Shown in pieces: positions 45,953 through 59,745 of a stretch of 64,000 nucleotides of DNA. A program made the translations under genes and the position numbers. Origin of the DNA: Mytilisepta virgata. Lineage: Eukaryota; Mollusca; Bivalvia; Mytilida; Mytilidae. Under the pieces are notes generated by a model. That model did not search any database and was not told where the DNA came from. It saw only the letters and a list, made by a program, of their open reading frames with translations. The stretch's first letter is position 1, and each line of letters opens with the position of its first letter. The DNA lies in NCBI GenBank assembly GCA_028015205.1, contig CM051520.1, positions 64,240,694-64,304,693 on the forward strand, given 5' to 3'.

Positions 45953-47290
45953 CATTTTACAGGCTAGGGGGTGGGGACTGACCCCCAGGGACCCAAATGT
46001 GGTACTCTGCACTCCGCCATGACCTGATGCATATACCTTCCAAATATCATGAGGCTAGCTCAAGAAACAAAAAAGTTATGTTCCGGACAAAAAATTTGAT
46101 TAGAAGAGGAAGAATAACTAGAATTGCAATTGCGAGCAATAGCAGATGTCGCCCCTGGCAGCCATCTTGAAAATGGCGGCCATTTCGAAAAAAAAAGTAT
46201 TGATTGCACACCTTCACATAGTGATCTTACTTTCTGCCAAGTTTCATTCAATTCTATCCAGGCATCTCCGAGAACTAAGCCGGACAAAAATCATTGGAAA
46301 GAAAGAATAATAACTAGAATTGCAATTGCGAGCAATAGCAGATGTCGCCCCTGGCAGCCATCTTGAAAATGGCGGCCATTTTGGAAAAAAAAGTACTGAT
46401 TGCACACCTTCACATAGTGATCTTACTTTCTGCCAAGTTTCATTCAATTCTATCGATGTTAAGTTTTTCGCCATTTTAACATCATTTTTCAAAATGGCCG
46501 CCAAACGTCTCCAACCGATCGCCATTTTTTTTCATGAGTTTGTTCTTCTAATTGTACTTTACAAACATACGAAGTTTAATGAAATTCTATGGTACAGTTT
46601 TTGAGATATAAACGTTTTAAATTTTCGGAGGGTACCGATCTTTGAATGGCGGCCATCTTGAAAATGGCGGCCATTTGGGGAAAAAAAGTATTGATTGCAC
46701 ACCTTCACATAGTGATCTTACTTTCTGCCAAGTTTCATTCAATTCTATCCAGGCATCTCCGAGAACTAAGCCGGACAAAAATCATTGGAAAGAAAGAAAG
46801 AAAGAATAATAATAACTAGAATTGCAATTGCGAGCAATAGCAGATGTCGCCCCTGGCAGCCATCTTGAAAATGGCGGCCATTTCGAAAAAAAAGTATTGA
46901 TTGCACACCTTCACATAGTGATCTTACTTTCTGCCAAGTTTCATTCAATTCTATCCATGTTAAGTTTTTCGCCATTTTAACATCATTTTTCAAAATGGCC
47001 GCCAAACGTCTCCAACCGATCGCCATTTTTTTTCATCAGTTTGTTCTTCTAATTGTACTTTACAAACCTACGAAGTTTAATGAAATTCTATGGTACAGTT
47101 TTTGAGATATAAACGTTTTAAATTTTCGGAGGGTACCGATCTTTGAATGGCGGCCATCTTGAAAATGGCGGCCATTTCGAAAAAAAAAGTATTGATTGCA
47201 CATCTTCACATAGTGATCTTACTTTCTGCCAAGTTTCATTCAATTCTATCCAGGCATCTCCGAGAACTAAGCCGGACAAAAATCATTGGA

Positions 47291-47322
<32 letters not shown>

Positions 47323-47360
47323 ATAATAATAATAATAACAAAGAAACGGAAGAATAACAA

Positions 47361-47394
47361 TATGTCGTCCCGTGACTACGTTCGGGGCGACATA
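47361..47394 (+). repeat. Representative family A 3' hairpin
   Basis: Arms TATGTCGTCCCG and CGGGGCGACATA enclose TGACTACGTT. The proximal arm has a T opposite G (wobble in RNA), whereas the distal arm is a perfect complement of ATGTCGCCCC near the family 5' end. About 26 copies of this hairpin lie between here and 63179; the one at 51149 is a variant with two changes. Confidence 0.8.
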
Positions 47395-48375
47395 ATAATA
47401 ACTAGAATTGCAATTGCGAGCAATAGCAGATGTCGCCCCTGGCAGCCATCTTGAAAATGGCGGCCATTTTGGAAAAAAAAGTACTGATTGCACACCTTCA
47501 CATAGTGATCTTACTTTCTGCCAAGTTTCATTCAATTCTATCGATGTTAAGTTTTTCGCCATTTTAACATCATTTTTCAAAATGGCCGCCAAACGTCTCC
47601 AACCGATCGCCATTTTTTTTCATGAGTTTGTTCTTCTAATTGTACTTTACAAACATACGAAGTTTAATGAAATTCTATGGTACAGTTTTTGAGATATAAA
47701 CGTTTTAAATTTTCGGAGGGTACCGATCTTTGAATGGCGGCCATCTTGAAAATGGCGGCCATTTGGGGAAAAAAAGTATTGATTGCACACCTTCACATAG
47801 TGATCTTACTTTCTGCCAAGTTTCATTCAATTCTATCCAGGCATCTCCGAGAACTAAGCCGGACAAAAATCATTGGAAAGAAAGAAAGAAAGAATAATAA
47901 CTAGAATTGCAATTGCGAGCAATAGCAGATGTCGCCCCTGGCAGCCATCTAGAAAATGGCGGCCATTTCGAAAAAAAAGTATTGATTGCACACCTTCACA
48001 TAGTGATCTTACTTTCTGCCAAGTTTCATTCAATTCTATCCATGTTAAGTTTTTCGCCATTTTAACATCATTTTTCAAAATGGCCGCCAAACGTCTCCAA
48101 CCGATCGCCATTTTTTTTCATCAGTTTGTTCTTCTAATTGTACTTTACAAACCTACGAAGTTTAATGAAATTCTATGGTACAGTTTTTGAGATATAAACG
48201 TTTTAAATTTTCGGAGGGTACCGATCTTTGAATGGCGGCCATCTTGAAAATGGCGGCCATTTCGAAAAAAAAAGTATTGATTGCACATCTTCACATAGTG
48301 ATCTTACTTTCTGCCAAGTTTCATTCAATTCTATCCAGGCATCTCCGAGAACTAAGCCGGACAAAAATCATTGGA

Positions 48376-48407
<32 letters not shown>

Positions 48408-48895
48408 ATAATAATAATAACTAGAATTGCAATTGCGAGCAATAGCAGATGTCGCCCCTGGCAGCCATCTTGAAAATGGCGGCCATTTCGAAAAAAAAGT
48501 ATTGATTGCACACCTTCACATAGTGATCTTACTTTCTGCCAAGTTTCATTCAATTCTATCCATGTTAAGTTTTTCGCCATTTTAACATCATTTTTCAAAA
48601 TGGCCGCCAAACGTCTCCAACCGATCGCCATTTTTTTTCATCAGTTTGTTCTTCTAATTGTACTTTACAAACCTACGAAGTTTAATGAAATTCTATGGTA
48701 CAGTTTTTGAGATATAAACGTTTTAAATTTTCGGAGGGTACCGATCTTTGAATGGCGGCCATCTTGAAAATGGCGGCCATTTCGAAAAAAAAAGTATTGA
48801 TTGCACATCTTCACATAGTGATCTTACTTTCTGCCAAGTTTCATTCAATTCTATCCAGGCATCTCCGAGAACTAAGCCGGACAAAAATCATTGGA

Positions 48896-48927
<32 letters not shown>

Positions 48928-48942
48928 ATAATAATAATAATT

Positions 48943-49969
48943 AAAATTTACGTTTCGCGAAACGTGAGATGTCCCCTCCCGTGCCCATTTTATGCCTGTT
49001 CTCTTCAACAAGTTGAAGAGTCGCCATCACCGATATACACTGTATACCAAGTTTCGTTAAAATCAGACTTTATATTTTTTGCCATTTTCAGCAGCCATCT
49101 TAAAAATGGAGGCCATTACGGAAATTCCGAAAATGCGCCGTGAGTCGCCATCACCCATATACCCTGTATACCAAGTTTCGTTGAAATCAGACAATGTTTA
49201 CATTTTTCACCATTTGGCGGCCATCTTGAAAATGGCGGCCATTACAAAAATTCCGACAATGCGCCGTCAGTCGCCATCACCCTTATACCCTGTATACCAA
49301 GTTTCATTGAAATCGGACAATGTTTACATTTTTCACCATTTTCGGGGGCCATCTTGAAAATGGCGGCCATTACAAAAATTCCGACAATGCGCCGTCAGTC
49401 CCCATCACCTATATACCCTGTATACCAAGATTCGTTGAAATCGGACAATGTTTACATTTTTCGCCATTTTCGGCCGCCATCTTGAAAATGGCGGCCATTA
49501 CAAAACTTCCGACAATGCGCCGTCAGTTGCCATCACCCTTATACCCTGTATACCAAGTTTCATTGAAATTGGACAATGTTTACATTTTTCGCGATTTTCG
49601 GCGGCCATCTTGAAAATGGCGGCCATTACAGAAATTCCGACAATGCGCCATCAGTCGCCATCACCGTTATACCCTGTATACCAAGTTTCGTTGAAATTGG
49701 ACAATGTTTACATTTTTCGCCATTTTTGGCGGCCATCTTGGAAATGGCGGCCATTTTGAAATTATAAACCGCAAAAAACACTGTAGGACCTTGGGACCTA
49801 TCACCCCTCCAAGTTTCATATTGATCGGTCCATCCATTTCCGAGGAGATAGCCGGACAAGTTCGTGCATCAGGTTGACGGAAGAAAAAGAAAAAAGTATA
49901 ATAATAAGAAAAATAAGAAACGGAGTAAAAACAATATGTCCCCGACGACACTTCGTGGTCGGGGACATA
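48943..49969 (+). repeat. Family B hairpin-ended repeat, complete
   Basis: The 5' end contains the perfect palindrome ACGTTTCGCGAAACGT (48950-48965) and ATGTCCCC (48969). The 3' hairpin at 49935-49969 has arms TATGTCCCCGACGAC and GTGGTCGGGGACATA. The core has six units of about 124-128 bp marked by GCCATCACC and ATACCCTGTATACCAAG at 49023, 49147, 49273, 49401, 49529 and 49657, each with GGCGGCCATCTTGAAAATGG. The tail before the hairpin is GAAACGGAGTAAAAACAA. It is inserted in a family A (AAT)n tail. Confidence 0.75.
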
Positions 49970-50167
49970 ATAACAAAGAAACGGAAGAATAACAATATGT
50001 CGTCCCGTGACTACGTTCGGGGCGACATAATAACAAAGAAACGGAAGAATAACAATATGTCGTCCCGTGACTACGTTCGGGGCGACATAATAATAATAAT
50101 AATAATAACAAAGAAACGGAAGAATAACAATATGTCGTCCCGTGACTACGTTCGGGGCGACATAATA
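49970..50167 (+). repeat. Three consecutive solo family A tails
   Basis: Three copies of CAAAGAAACGGAAGAATAAC plus the TATGTCG...CGACATA hairpin (hairpins at 49997, 50057 and 50131) without bodies follow family B directly. They are joined by ATAATAA or a longer (AAT)n. They match the number of family A copies still open upstream after the one closed at 47361. Confidence 0.75.
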
Positions 50168-50633
50168 ACTAGGTATGATTGTGATCGCCAGCGAGTCACA
50201 AGATGTCTCCCAAACAAACCCCCATTGCCACTATCTAGAGCTTATCAGAAACCCCTAAATTCAAATTATTGCAATGTCCTATATAATGACCTTTGAAACG
50301 GCGGCCATTTTGAAAATTTTAAAAGTCGTTTGCAAAACTTCAGGTCACCCTTAACATATTCCCAAAGTTTCATATTGATTGGACATATTATTGCAATGTC
50401 CTATATAATGACCTTTGAAACGGCGGCCATTTTGAAAATTTTAAAAGTCGTTTGCAAAACTTCAGGTCACCCTTAACATATTCCCAAAGTTTCATATTGA
50501 TTGGACATTGCATCTTTGAGAAACGTCGCGGACAACATTGAACGGAAAGAAAAAGGAAAGAAGAAGAAGAAGAATAATAATAAGAAACCGGACAAAAACA
50601 ATATGTCTCCCAAAACTTTGTTTGGGAGACATA
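50168..50633 (+). repeat. Family C hairpin-ended repeat, complete
   Basis: The 5' motif ATGTCTCCCAAACAAA (50203-50218) is complementary over 16 bases to the distal arm of the 3' hairpin at 50602-50633 (TTTGTTTGGGAGACAT). The core has two units of 121 bp with ATGTCCTATATAATGACC, ACGGCGGCCATTTTG and CAGGTCACCCTTAAC. The tail is (GAA)n, (AAT)n and GAAACCGGACAAAAACAA, paralleling families A and B. Confidence 0.75.
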
Positions 50634-51442
50634 ATAATAACTAGAATTGCAATTGCGAGCAATAGCAGATGTCGCCCCTGGCAGCCATCTAGAAAATGGC
50701 GGCCATTTCGAAAAAAAAAGTATTGATTGCACACCTTCACATAGTGATCTTACTTTCTGCCAAGTTTCATTCAATTCTATCCATGTTAAGTTTTTCGCCA
50801 TTTTAACATCATTTTTCAAAATGGCCGCCAAACGTCTCCAACCGATCGCCATTTTTTTTCATCAGTTTGTTCTTCTAATTGTACTTTACAAACATACGAA
50901 GTTTAATGAAATTCTATGGTACAGTTTTTGAGATATAAACGTGTTAAATTACCGATCTATGAATGGCGGCCATCTTGAAAATGGCGGCCATTTTGAAAAA
51001 AAAAGTACTGATTGCACACCTTCACATAGTGATCTTACTTTCTGCCAAGTTTCATTCAATTCTATCCAGGCATCTCCGAGAACTAAGCCGGACAAAAATC
51101 ATTGGAAAGAAAGAATAATAATAACAAAGAAACGGAAGAATAACAATATATCGTCCCGATACTACGTTCGGGGCGACATAATAATAACAAAGAAACGGAA
51201 GAATAACAATATGTCGTCCCGTGACTACGTTCGGGGCGACATAACTAGAATTGCAATTGCGAGCAATAGCAGATGTCGCCCCTGGCAGCCATCTTGAAAA
51301 TGGCGGCCATTTCGAAAAAAAAAGTATTGATTGCACACCTTCACATAGTGATCTTACTTTCTGCCAAGTTTCATTCAATTCTATCCAGGCATCTCCGAGA
51401 ACTAAGCCGGACAAAAATCATTGGAAAGAAAGAATAATAATA

Positions 51443-52115
51443 ACTAGAATTGCAATTGCGAGCAATAGCAGATGTCGCCCCTGGCAGCCATCTTGAAAAT
51501 GGCGGCCATTTCGAAAAAAAAAGTATTGATTGCACACCTTCACATAGTGATCTTACTTTCTGCCAAGTTTCATTCAATTCTATCCAGGCATCTCTGAGAA
51601 CTAAGCCGGACAAAAATCATTGGAAAGAAAGAATAATAACTAGAATTGCAATTGCGAGCAATAGCAGATGTCGCCCCTGGCAGCCATCTTGAAAATGGCG
51701 GCCATTTTGAAAAAAAAAGTACTGATTGCACACCTTCACATAGTGATCTTACTTTCTGCCAAGTTTCATTCAATTCTATCCATGTTAAGTTTTTCGCCAT
51801 TTTAACATCATTTTTCAAAATGGCCGCCAAACGTCTCCAACCGATCGCCATTTTTTTTCATGAGTTTGTTCTTCTAATTGTACTTTACAAACATACGAAG
51901 TTTAATGAAATTCTATGGTACAGTTTTTGAGATATAAACGTTTTAAATTTTCGGAGGGTACCGATCTTTGAATGGCGGCCATCTTGAAAATGGCGGCCAT
52001 TTGGGAAAAAAAAGTATTGATTGCACACCTTCACATAGTGATCTTACTTTCTGCCAAGTTTCATTCAATTCTATCCAGGCATCTCCGAGAACTAAGCCGG
52101 ACAAAAATCATTGGA

Positions 52116-52147
<32 letters not shown>

Positions 52148-53328
52148 ATAACTAGAATTGCAATTGCGAGCAATAGCAGATGTCGCCCCTGGCAGCCATC
52201 TTGAAAATGGCGGCCATTTCGAAAAAAAAAGTATTGATTGCACACCTTCACATAGTGATCTTACTTTCTGCCAAGTTTCATTCAATTCTATCCATGTTAA
52301 GTTTTTCGCCATTTTAACATCATTTTTCAAAATGGCCGCCAAACGTCTCCAACCGATCGCCATTTTTTTTCATCAGTTTGTTCTTCTAATTGTACTTTAC
52401 AAACCTACGAAGTTTAATGAAATTCTATGGTACAGTTTTTGAGATATAAACGTTTTAAATTTTCGGAGGGTACCGATCTTTGAATGGCGGCCATCTTGAA
52501 AATGGCGGCCATTTCGAAAAAAAAAGTATTGATTGCACATCTTCACATAGTGATCTTACTTTCTGCCAAGTTTCATTCAATTCTATCCAGGCATCTCCGA
52601 GAACTAAGCCGGACAAAAATCATTGGAAAGAAAGAAAGAAAGAAAGAAAGAAAGAATAATAACTAGAATTGCAATTGCGAGCAATAGCAGATGTCGCCCC
52701 TGGCAGCCATCTAGAAAATGGCGGCCATTTCGAAAAAAAAAGTATTGATTGCACACCTTCACATAGTGATCTTACTTTCTGCCAAGTTTCATTCAATTCT
52801 ATCCATGTTAAGTTTTTCGCCATTTTAACATCATTTTTCAAAATGGCCGCCAAACGTCTCCAACCGATCGCCATTTTTTTTCATCAGTTTGTTCTTCTAA
52901 TTGTACTTTACAAACCTACGAAGTTTAATGAAATTCTATGGTACAGTTTTTGAGATATAAACGTTTTAAATTTTCGGAGGGTACCGATCTTTGAATGGCG
53001 GCCATCTTGAAAATGGCGGCCATTTCGAAAAAAAAAGTATTGATTGCACATCTTCACATAGTGATCTTACTTTCTGCCAAGTTTCATTCAATTCTATCCA
53101 GGCATCTCCGAGAACTAAGCCGGACAAAAATCATTGGAAAGAAAGAAAGAAAGAAAGAAAGAAAGAATAATAATAATAATAATAATAACAAAGAAACGGA
53201 AGAATAACAATATGTCGTCCCGTGACTACGTTCGGGGCGACATAATAATAATAATAATAATAATAACAAAGAAACGGAAGAATAACAATATGTCGTCCCG
53301 TGACTACGTTCGGGGCGACATAATAATA
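51443..53328 (+). repeat. Higher-order repeat block, copy 1
   Basis: The order and type of family A units, including distinctive substitutions (CATCTCTGAGAAC, GGCAGCCATCTAGAAAATGG) and the two-hairpin end, match 55771-57638 almost unit for unit. The offset is about 4.32 kb, with differences mainly in (GAAA)n length. This indicates a segmental tandem duplication inside the array. Confidence 0.65.
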
Positions 53329-54303
53329 ACTAGAATTGCAATTGCGAGCAATAGCAGATGTCGCCCCTGGCAGCCATCTTGAAAATGGCGGCCATTTTGG
53401 AAAAAAAAGTACTGATTGCACACCTTCACATAGTGATCTTACTTTCTGCCAAGTTTCATTCAATTCTATCGATGTTAAGTTTTTCGCCATTTTAACATCA
53501 TTTTTCAAAATGGCCGCCAAACGTCTCCAACCGATCGCCATTTTTTTTCATGAGTTTGTTCTTCTAATTGTACTTTACAAACATACGAAGTTTAATGAAA
53601 TTCTATGGTACAGTTTTTGAGATATAAACGTTTTAAATTTTCGGAGGGTACCGATCTTTGAATGGCGGCCATCTTGAAAATGGCGGCCATTTGGGGAAAA
53701 AAAGTATTGATTGCACACCTTCACATAGTGATCTTACTTTCTGCCAAGTTTCATTCAATTCTATCCAGGCATCTCCGAGAACTAAGCCGGACAAAAATCA
53801 TTGGAAAAAAAGAAAGAAAGAATAATAACTAGAATTGCAATTGCGAGCAATAGCAGATGTCGCCCCTGGCAGCCATCTAGAAAATGGCGGCCATTTCGAA
53901 AAAAAAGTATTGATTGCACACCTTCACATAGTGATCTTACTTTCTGCCAAGTTTCATTCAATTCTATCCATGTTAAGTTTTTCGCCATTTTAACATCATT
54001 TTTCAAAATGGCCGCCAAACGTCTCCAACCGATCGCCATTTTTTTTCATCAGTTTGTTCTTCTAATTGTACTTTACAAACCTACGAAGTTTAATGAAATT
54101 CTATGGTACAGTTTTTGAGATATAAACGTTTTAAATTTTCGGAGGGTACCGATCTTTGAATGGCGGCCATCTTGAAAATGGCGGCCATTTCGAAAAAAAA
54201 AGTATTGATTGCACATCTTCACATAGTGATCTTACTTTCTGCCAAGTTTCATTCAATTCTATCCAGGCATCTCCGAGAACTAAGCCGGACAAAAATCATT
54301 GGA

Positions 54304-54335
<32 letters not shown>

Positions 54336-54886
54336 ATAATAATAATAATAACAAAGAAACGGAAGAATAACAATATGTCGTCCCGTGACTACGTTCGGGG
54401 CGACATAATAACTAGAATTGCAATTGCGAGCAATAGCAGATGTCGCCCCTGGCAGCCATCTTGAAAATGGCGGCCATTTCGAAAAAAAAGTATTGATTGC
54501 ACACCTTCACATAGTGATCTTACTTTCTGCCAAGTTTCATTCAATTCTATCCATGTTAAGTTTTTCGCCATTTTAACATCATTTTTCAAAATGGCCGCCA
54601 AACGTCTCCAACCGATCGCCATTTTTTTTCATCAGTTTGTTCTTCTAATTGTACTTTACAAACCTACGAAGTTTAATGAAATTCTATGGTACAGTTTTTG
54701 AGATATAAACGTTTTAAATTTTCGGAGGGTACCGATCTTTGAATGGCGGCCATCTTGAAAATGGCGGCCATTTCGAAAAAAAAAGTATTGATTGCACATC
54801 TTCACATAGTGATCTTACTTTCTGCCAAGTTTCATTCAATTCTATCCAGGCATCTCCGAGAACTAAGCCGGACAAAAATCATTGGA

Positions 54887-54918
<32 letters not shown>

Positions 54919-55669
54919 ATAATAATAATAATAACAAAGAAACGGAAGAATAACAATATGTCGTCCCGTGACTACGTTCGGGGCGACATAATAACTAGAA
55001 TTGCAATTGCGAGCAATAGCAGATGTCGCCCCTGGCAGCCATCTTGAAAATGGCGGCCATTTCGAAAAAAAAAGTATTGATTGCACACCTTCACATAGTG
55101 ATCTTACTTTCTGCCAAGTTTCATTCAATTCTATCCAGGCATCTCCGAGAACTAAGCCGGACAAAAATCATTGGAAAGAAAGAATAATAATAACTAGAAT
55201 TGCAATTGCGAGCAATAGCAGATGTCGCCCCTGGCAGCCATCTTCAAAATGGCGGCCATTTTGAAAAAAAAAGTACTGATTGCACACCTTCACATAGTGA
55301 TCTTACTTTCTGCCAAGTTTCATTCAATTCTATCGATGTTAAGTTTTTCGCCATTTTAACATCATTTTTCAAAATGGCCGCCAAACGTCTCCAACCGATC
55401 GCCATTTTTTTTCATGAGTTTGTTCTTCTAATTGTACTTTACAAACATACGAAGTTTAATGAAATTCTATGGTACAGTTTTTGAGATATAAACGTTTTAA
55501 ATTTTCGGAGGGTACCGATCTTTGAATGGCGGCCATCTTGAAAATGGCGGCCATTTGGGAAAAAAAAGTATTGATTGCACACCTTCACATAGTGATCTTA
55601 CTTTCTGCCAAGTTTCATTCAATTCTATCCAGGCATCTCCGAGAACTAAGCCGGACAAAAATCATTGGA

Positions 55670-55701
<32 letters not shown>

Positions 55702-55770
55702 ATAATAATAATAACAAAGAAACGGAAGAATAACAATATGTCGTCCCGTGACTACGTTCGGGGCGACATA

Positions 55771-57638
55771 ACTAGAATTGCAATTGCGAGCAATAGCAGA
55801 TGTCGCCCCTGGCAGCCATCTTGAAAATGGCGGCCATTTCGAAAAAAAAAGTATTGATTGCACACCTTCACATAGTGATCTTACTTTCTGCCAAGTTTCA
55901 TTCAATTCTATCCAGGCATCTCTGAGAACTAAGCCGGACAAAAATCATTGGAAAGAAAGAATAATAACTAGAATTGCAATTGCGAGCAATAGCAGATGTC
56001 GCCCCTGGCAGCCATCTTGAAAATGGCGGCCATTTTGAAAAAAAAAGTACTGATTGCACACCTTCACATAGTGATCTTACTTTCTGCCAAGTTTCATTCA
56101 ATTCTATCGATGTTAAGTTTTTCGCCATTTTAACATCATTTTTCAAAATGGCCGCCAAACGTCTCCAACCGATCGCCATTTTTTTTCATGAGTTTGTTCT
56201 TCTAATTGTACTTTACAAACATACGAAGTTTAATGAAATTCTATGGTACAGTTTTTGAGATATAAACGTTTTAAATTTTCGGAGGGTACCGATCTTTGAA
56301 TGGCGGCCATCTTGAAAATGGCGGCCATTTGGGAAAAAAAAGTATTGATTGCACACCTTCACATAGTGATCTTACTTTCTGCCAAGTTTCATTCAATTCT
56401 ATCCAGGCATCTCCGAGAACTAAGCCGGACAAAAATCATTGGAAAGAAAGAAAGAAAGAAAGAATAACTAGAATTGCAATTGCGAGCAATAGCAGATGTC
56501 GCCCCTGGCAGCCATCTTGAAAATGGCGGCCATTTCGAAAAAAAAAGTATTGATTGCACACCTTCACATAGTGATCTTACTTTCTGCCAAGTTTCATTCA
56601 ATTCTATCCATGTTAAGTTTTTCGCCATTTTAACATCATTTTTCAAAATGGCCGCCAAACGTCTCCAACCGATCGCCATTTTTTTTCATCAGTTTGTTCT
56701 TCTAATTGTACTTTACAAACCTACGAAGTTTAATGAAATTCTATGGTACAGTTTTTGAGATATAAACGTTTTAAATTTTCGGAGGGTACCGATCTTTGAA
56801 TGGCGGCCATCTTGAAAATGGCGGCCATTTCGAAAAAAAAAGTATTGATTGCACATCTTCACATAGTGATCTTACTTTCTGCCAAGTTTCATTCAATTCT
56901 ATCCAGGCATCTCCGAGAACTAAGCCGGACAAAAATCATTGGAAAGAAAGAAAGAAAGAAAGAAAGAAAGAATAATAACTAGAATTGCAATTGCGAGCAA
57001 TAGCAGATGTCGCCCCTGGCAGCCATCTAGAAAATGGCGGCCATTTCGAAAAAAAAAGTATTGATTGCACACCTTCACATAGTGATCTTACTTTCTGCCA
57101 AGTTTCATTCAATTCTATCCATGTTAAGTTTTTCGCCATTTTAACATCATTTTTCAAAATGGCCGCCAAACGTCTCCAACCGATCGCCATTTTTTTTCAT
57201 CAGTTTGTTCTTCTAATTGTACTTTACAAACCTACGAAGTTTAATGAAATTCTATGGTACAGTTTTTGAGATATAAACGTTTTAAATTTTCGGAGGGTAC
57301 CGATCTTTGAATGGCGGCCATCTTGAAAATGGCGGCCATTTCGAAAAAAAAAGTATTGATTGCACATCTTCACATAGTGATCTTACTTTCTGCCAAGTTT
57401 CATTCAATTCTATCCAGGCATCTCCGAGAACTAAGCCGGACAAAAATCATTGGAAAGAAAGAAAGAAAGAAAGAAAGAAAGAATAATAATAATAATAATA
57501 ATAACAAAGAAACGGAAGAATAACAATATGTCGTCCCGTGACTACGTTCGGGGCGACATAATAATAATAATAATAATAATAACAAAGAAACGGAAGAATA
57601 ACAATATGTCGTCCCGTGACTACGTTCGGGGCGACATA
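55771..57638 (+). repeat. Higher-order repeat block, copy 2
   Basis: Counterpart of 51443-53328. Corresponding unit starts are offset by 4328 bp early and 4316 bp later; the 12-bp difference comes from a shorter (GAAA)n tract at about 56445. Confidence 0.65.
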
Positions 57639-59192
57639 ACTAGAATTGCAATTGCGAGCAATAGCAGATGTCGCCCCTGGCAGCCATCTTGAAAATGGCG
57701 GCCATTTCGAAAAAAAAGTATTGATTGCACACCTTCACATAGTGATCTTACTTTCTGCCAAGTTTCATTCAATTCTATCCATGTTAAGTTTTTCGCCATT
57801 TTAACATCATTTTTCAAAATGGCCGCCAAACGTCTCCAACCGATCGCCATTTTTTTTCATCAGTTTGTTCTTCTAATTGTACTTTACAAACCTACGAAGT
57901 TTAATGAAATTCTATGGTACAGTTTTTGAGATATAAACGTTTTAAATTTTCGGAGGGTACCGATCTTTGAATGGCGGCCATCTTGAAAATGGCGGCCATT
58001 TCGAAAAAAAAAGTATTGATTGCACATCTTCACATAGTGATCTTACTTTCTGCCAAGTTTCATTAAATTCTATCCAGGCATCTCCGAGAACTAAGCCGGA
58101 CAAAAATCATTGGAAAGAAAGAAAGAAAGAAAGAAAGAATAATAATAATAACAAAGAAACGGAAGAATAACAATATGTCGTCCCGTGACTACGTTCGGGG
58201 CGACATAATAACTAGAATTGCAATTGCGAGCAATAGCAGATGTCGCCCCTGGCAGCCATCTTGAAAATGGCGGCCATTTTGGAAAAAAAAGTACTGATTG
58301 CACACCTTCACATAGTGATCTTACTTTCTGCCAAGTTTCATTCAATTCTATCGATGTTAAGTTTTTCGCCATTTTAACATCATTTTTCAAAATGGCCGCC
58401 AAACGTCTCCAACCGATCGCCATTTTTTTTCATGAGTTTGTTCTTCTAATTGTACTTTACAAACATACGAAGTTTAATGAAATTCTATGGTACAGTTTTT
58501 GAGATATAAACGTTTTAAATTTTCGGAGGGTACCGATCTTTGAATGGCGGCCATCTTGAAAATGGCGGCCATTTGGGGAAAAAAAGTATTGATTGCACAC
58601 CTTCACATAGTGATCTTACTTTCTGCCAAGTTTCATTCAATTCTATCCAGGCATCTCCGAGAACTAAGCCGGACAAAAATCATTGGAAAGAAAGAAAGAA
58701 AGAATAATAATAATAACTAGAATTGCAATTGCGAGCAATAGCAGATGTCGCCCCTGGCAGCCATCTTGAAAATGGCGGCCATTTTGAAAAAAAAAGTACT
58801 GATTGCACACCTTCACATAGTGATCTTACTTTCTGCCAAGTTTCATTCAATTCTATCGATGTTAAGTTTTTCGCCATTTTAACATCATTTTTCAAAATGG
58901 CCGCCAAACGTCTCCAACCGATCGCCATTTTTTTTCATCAGTTTGTTCTTCTAATTGTACTTTACAAACATACGAAGTTTAATGAAATTCTATGGTACAG
59001 TTTTTGAGATATAAACGTTTTAAATTTTCGGAGGGTACCGATCTTTGAATGGCGGCCATTTTGAAAATGGCGGCCATTTCGAAAAAAAAAGTATTGATTG
59101 CACATCTTCACATAGTGATCTTACTTTCTGCCAAGTTTCATTCAATTCTATCCAGGCATCTCCGAGAACTAAGCCGGACAAAAATCATTGGA

Positions 59193-59224
<32 letters not shown>

Positions 59225-59713
59225 ATAATAATAATAACTAGAATTGCAATTGCGAGCAATAGCAGATGTCGCCCCTGGCAGCCATCTTGAAAATGGCGGC
59301 CATTTTGAAAAAAAAAGTATTGATTGCACACCTTCACATAGTGATCTTACTTTCTGCCAAGTTTCATTCAATTCTATCCATGTTAAGTTTTTCGCCATTT
59401 TAACATCATTTTTCAAAATGGCCGTCAAACGTCTCCAACCGATCGCCATTTTTTTTCATCAGTTTGTTCTTCTAATTGTACTTTACAAACCTACGAAGTT
59501 TAATGAAATTCTATGGTACAGTTTTTGAGATATAAACGTTTTAAATTTTCGGAGGGTACCGATCTTTGAATGGCGGCCATCTTGAAAATGGCGGCCATTT
59601 CGAAAAAAAAAGTATTGATTGCACATCTTCACATAGTGATCTTACTTTCTGCCAAGTTTCATTCAATTCTATCCAGGCATCTCCGAGAACTAAGCCGGAC
59701 AAAAATCATTGGA

Positions 59714-59745
<32 letters not shown>

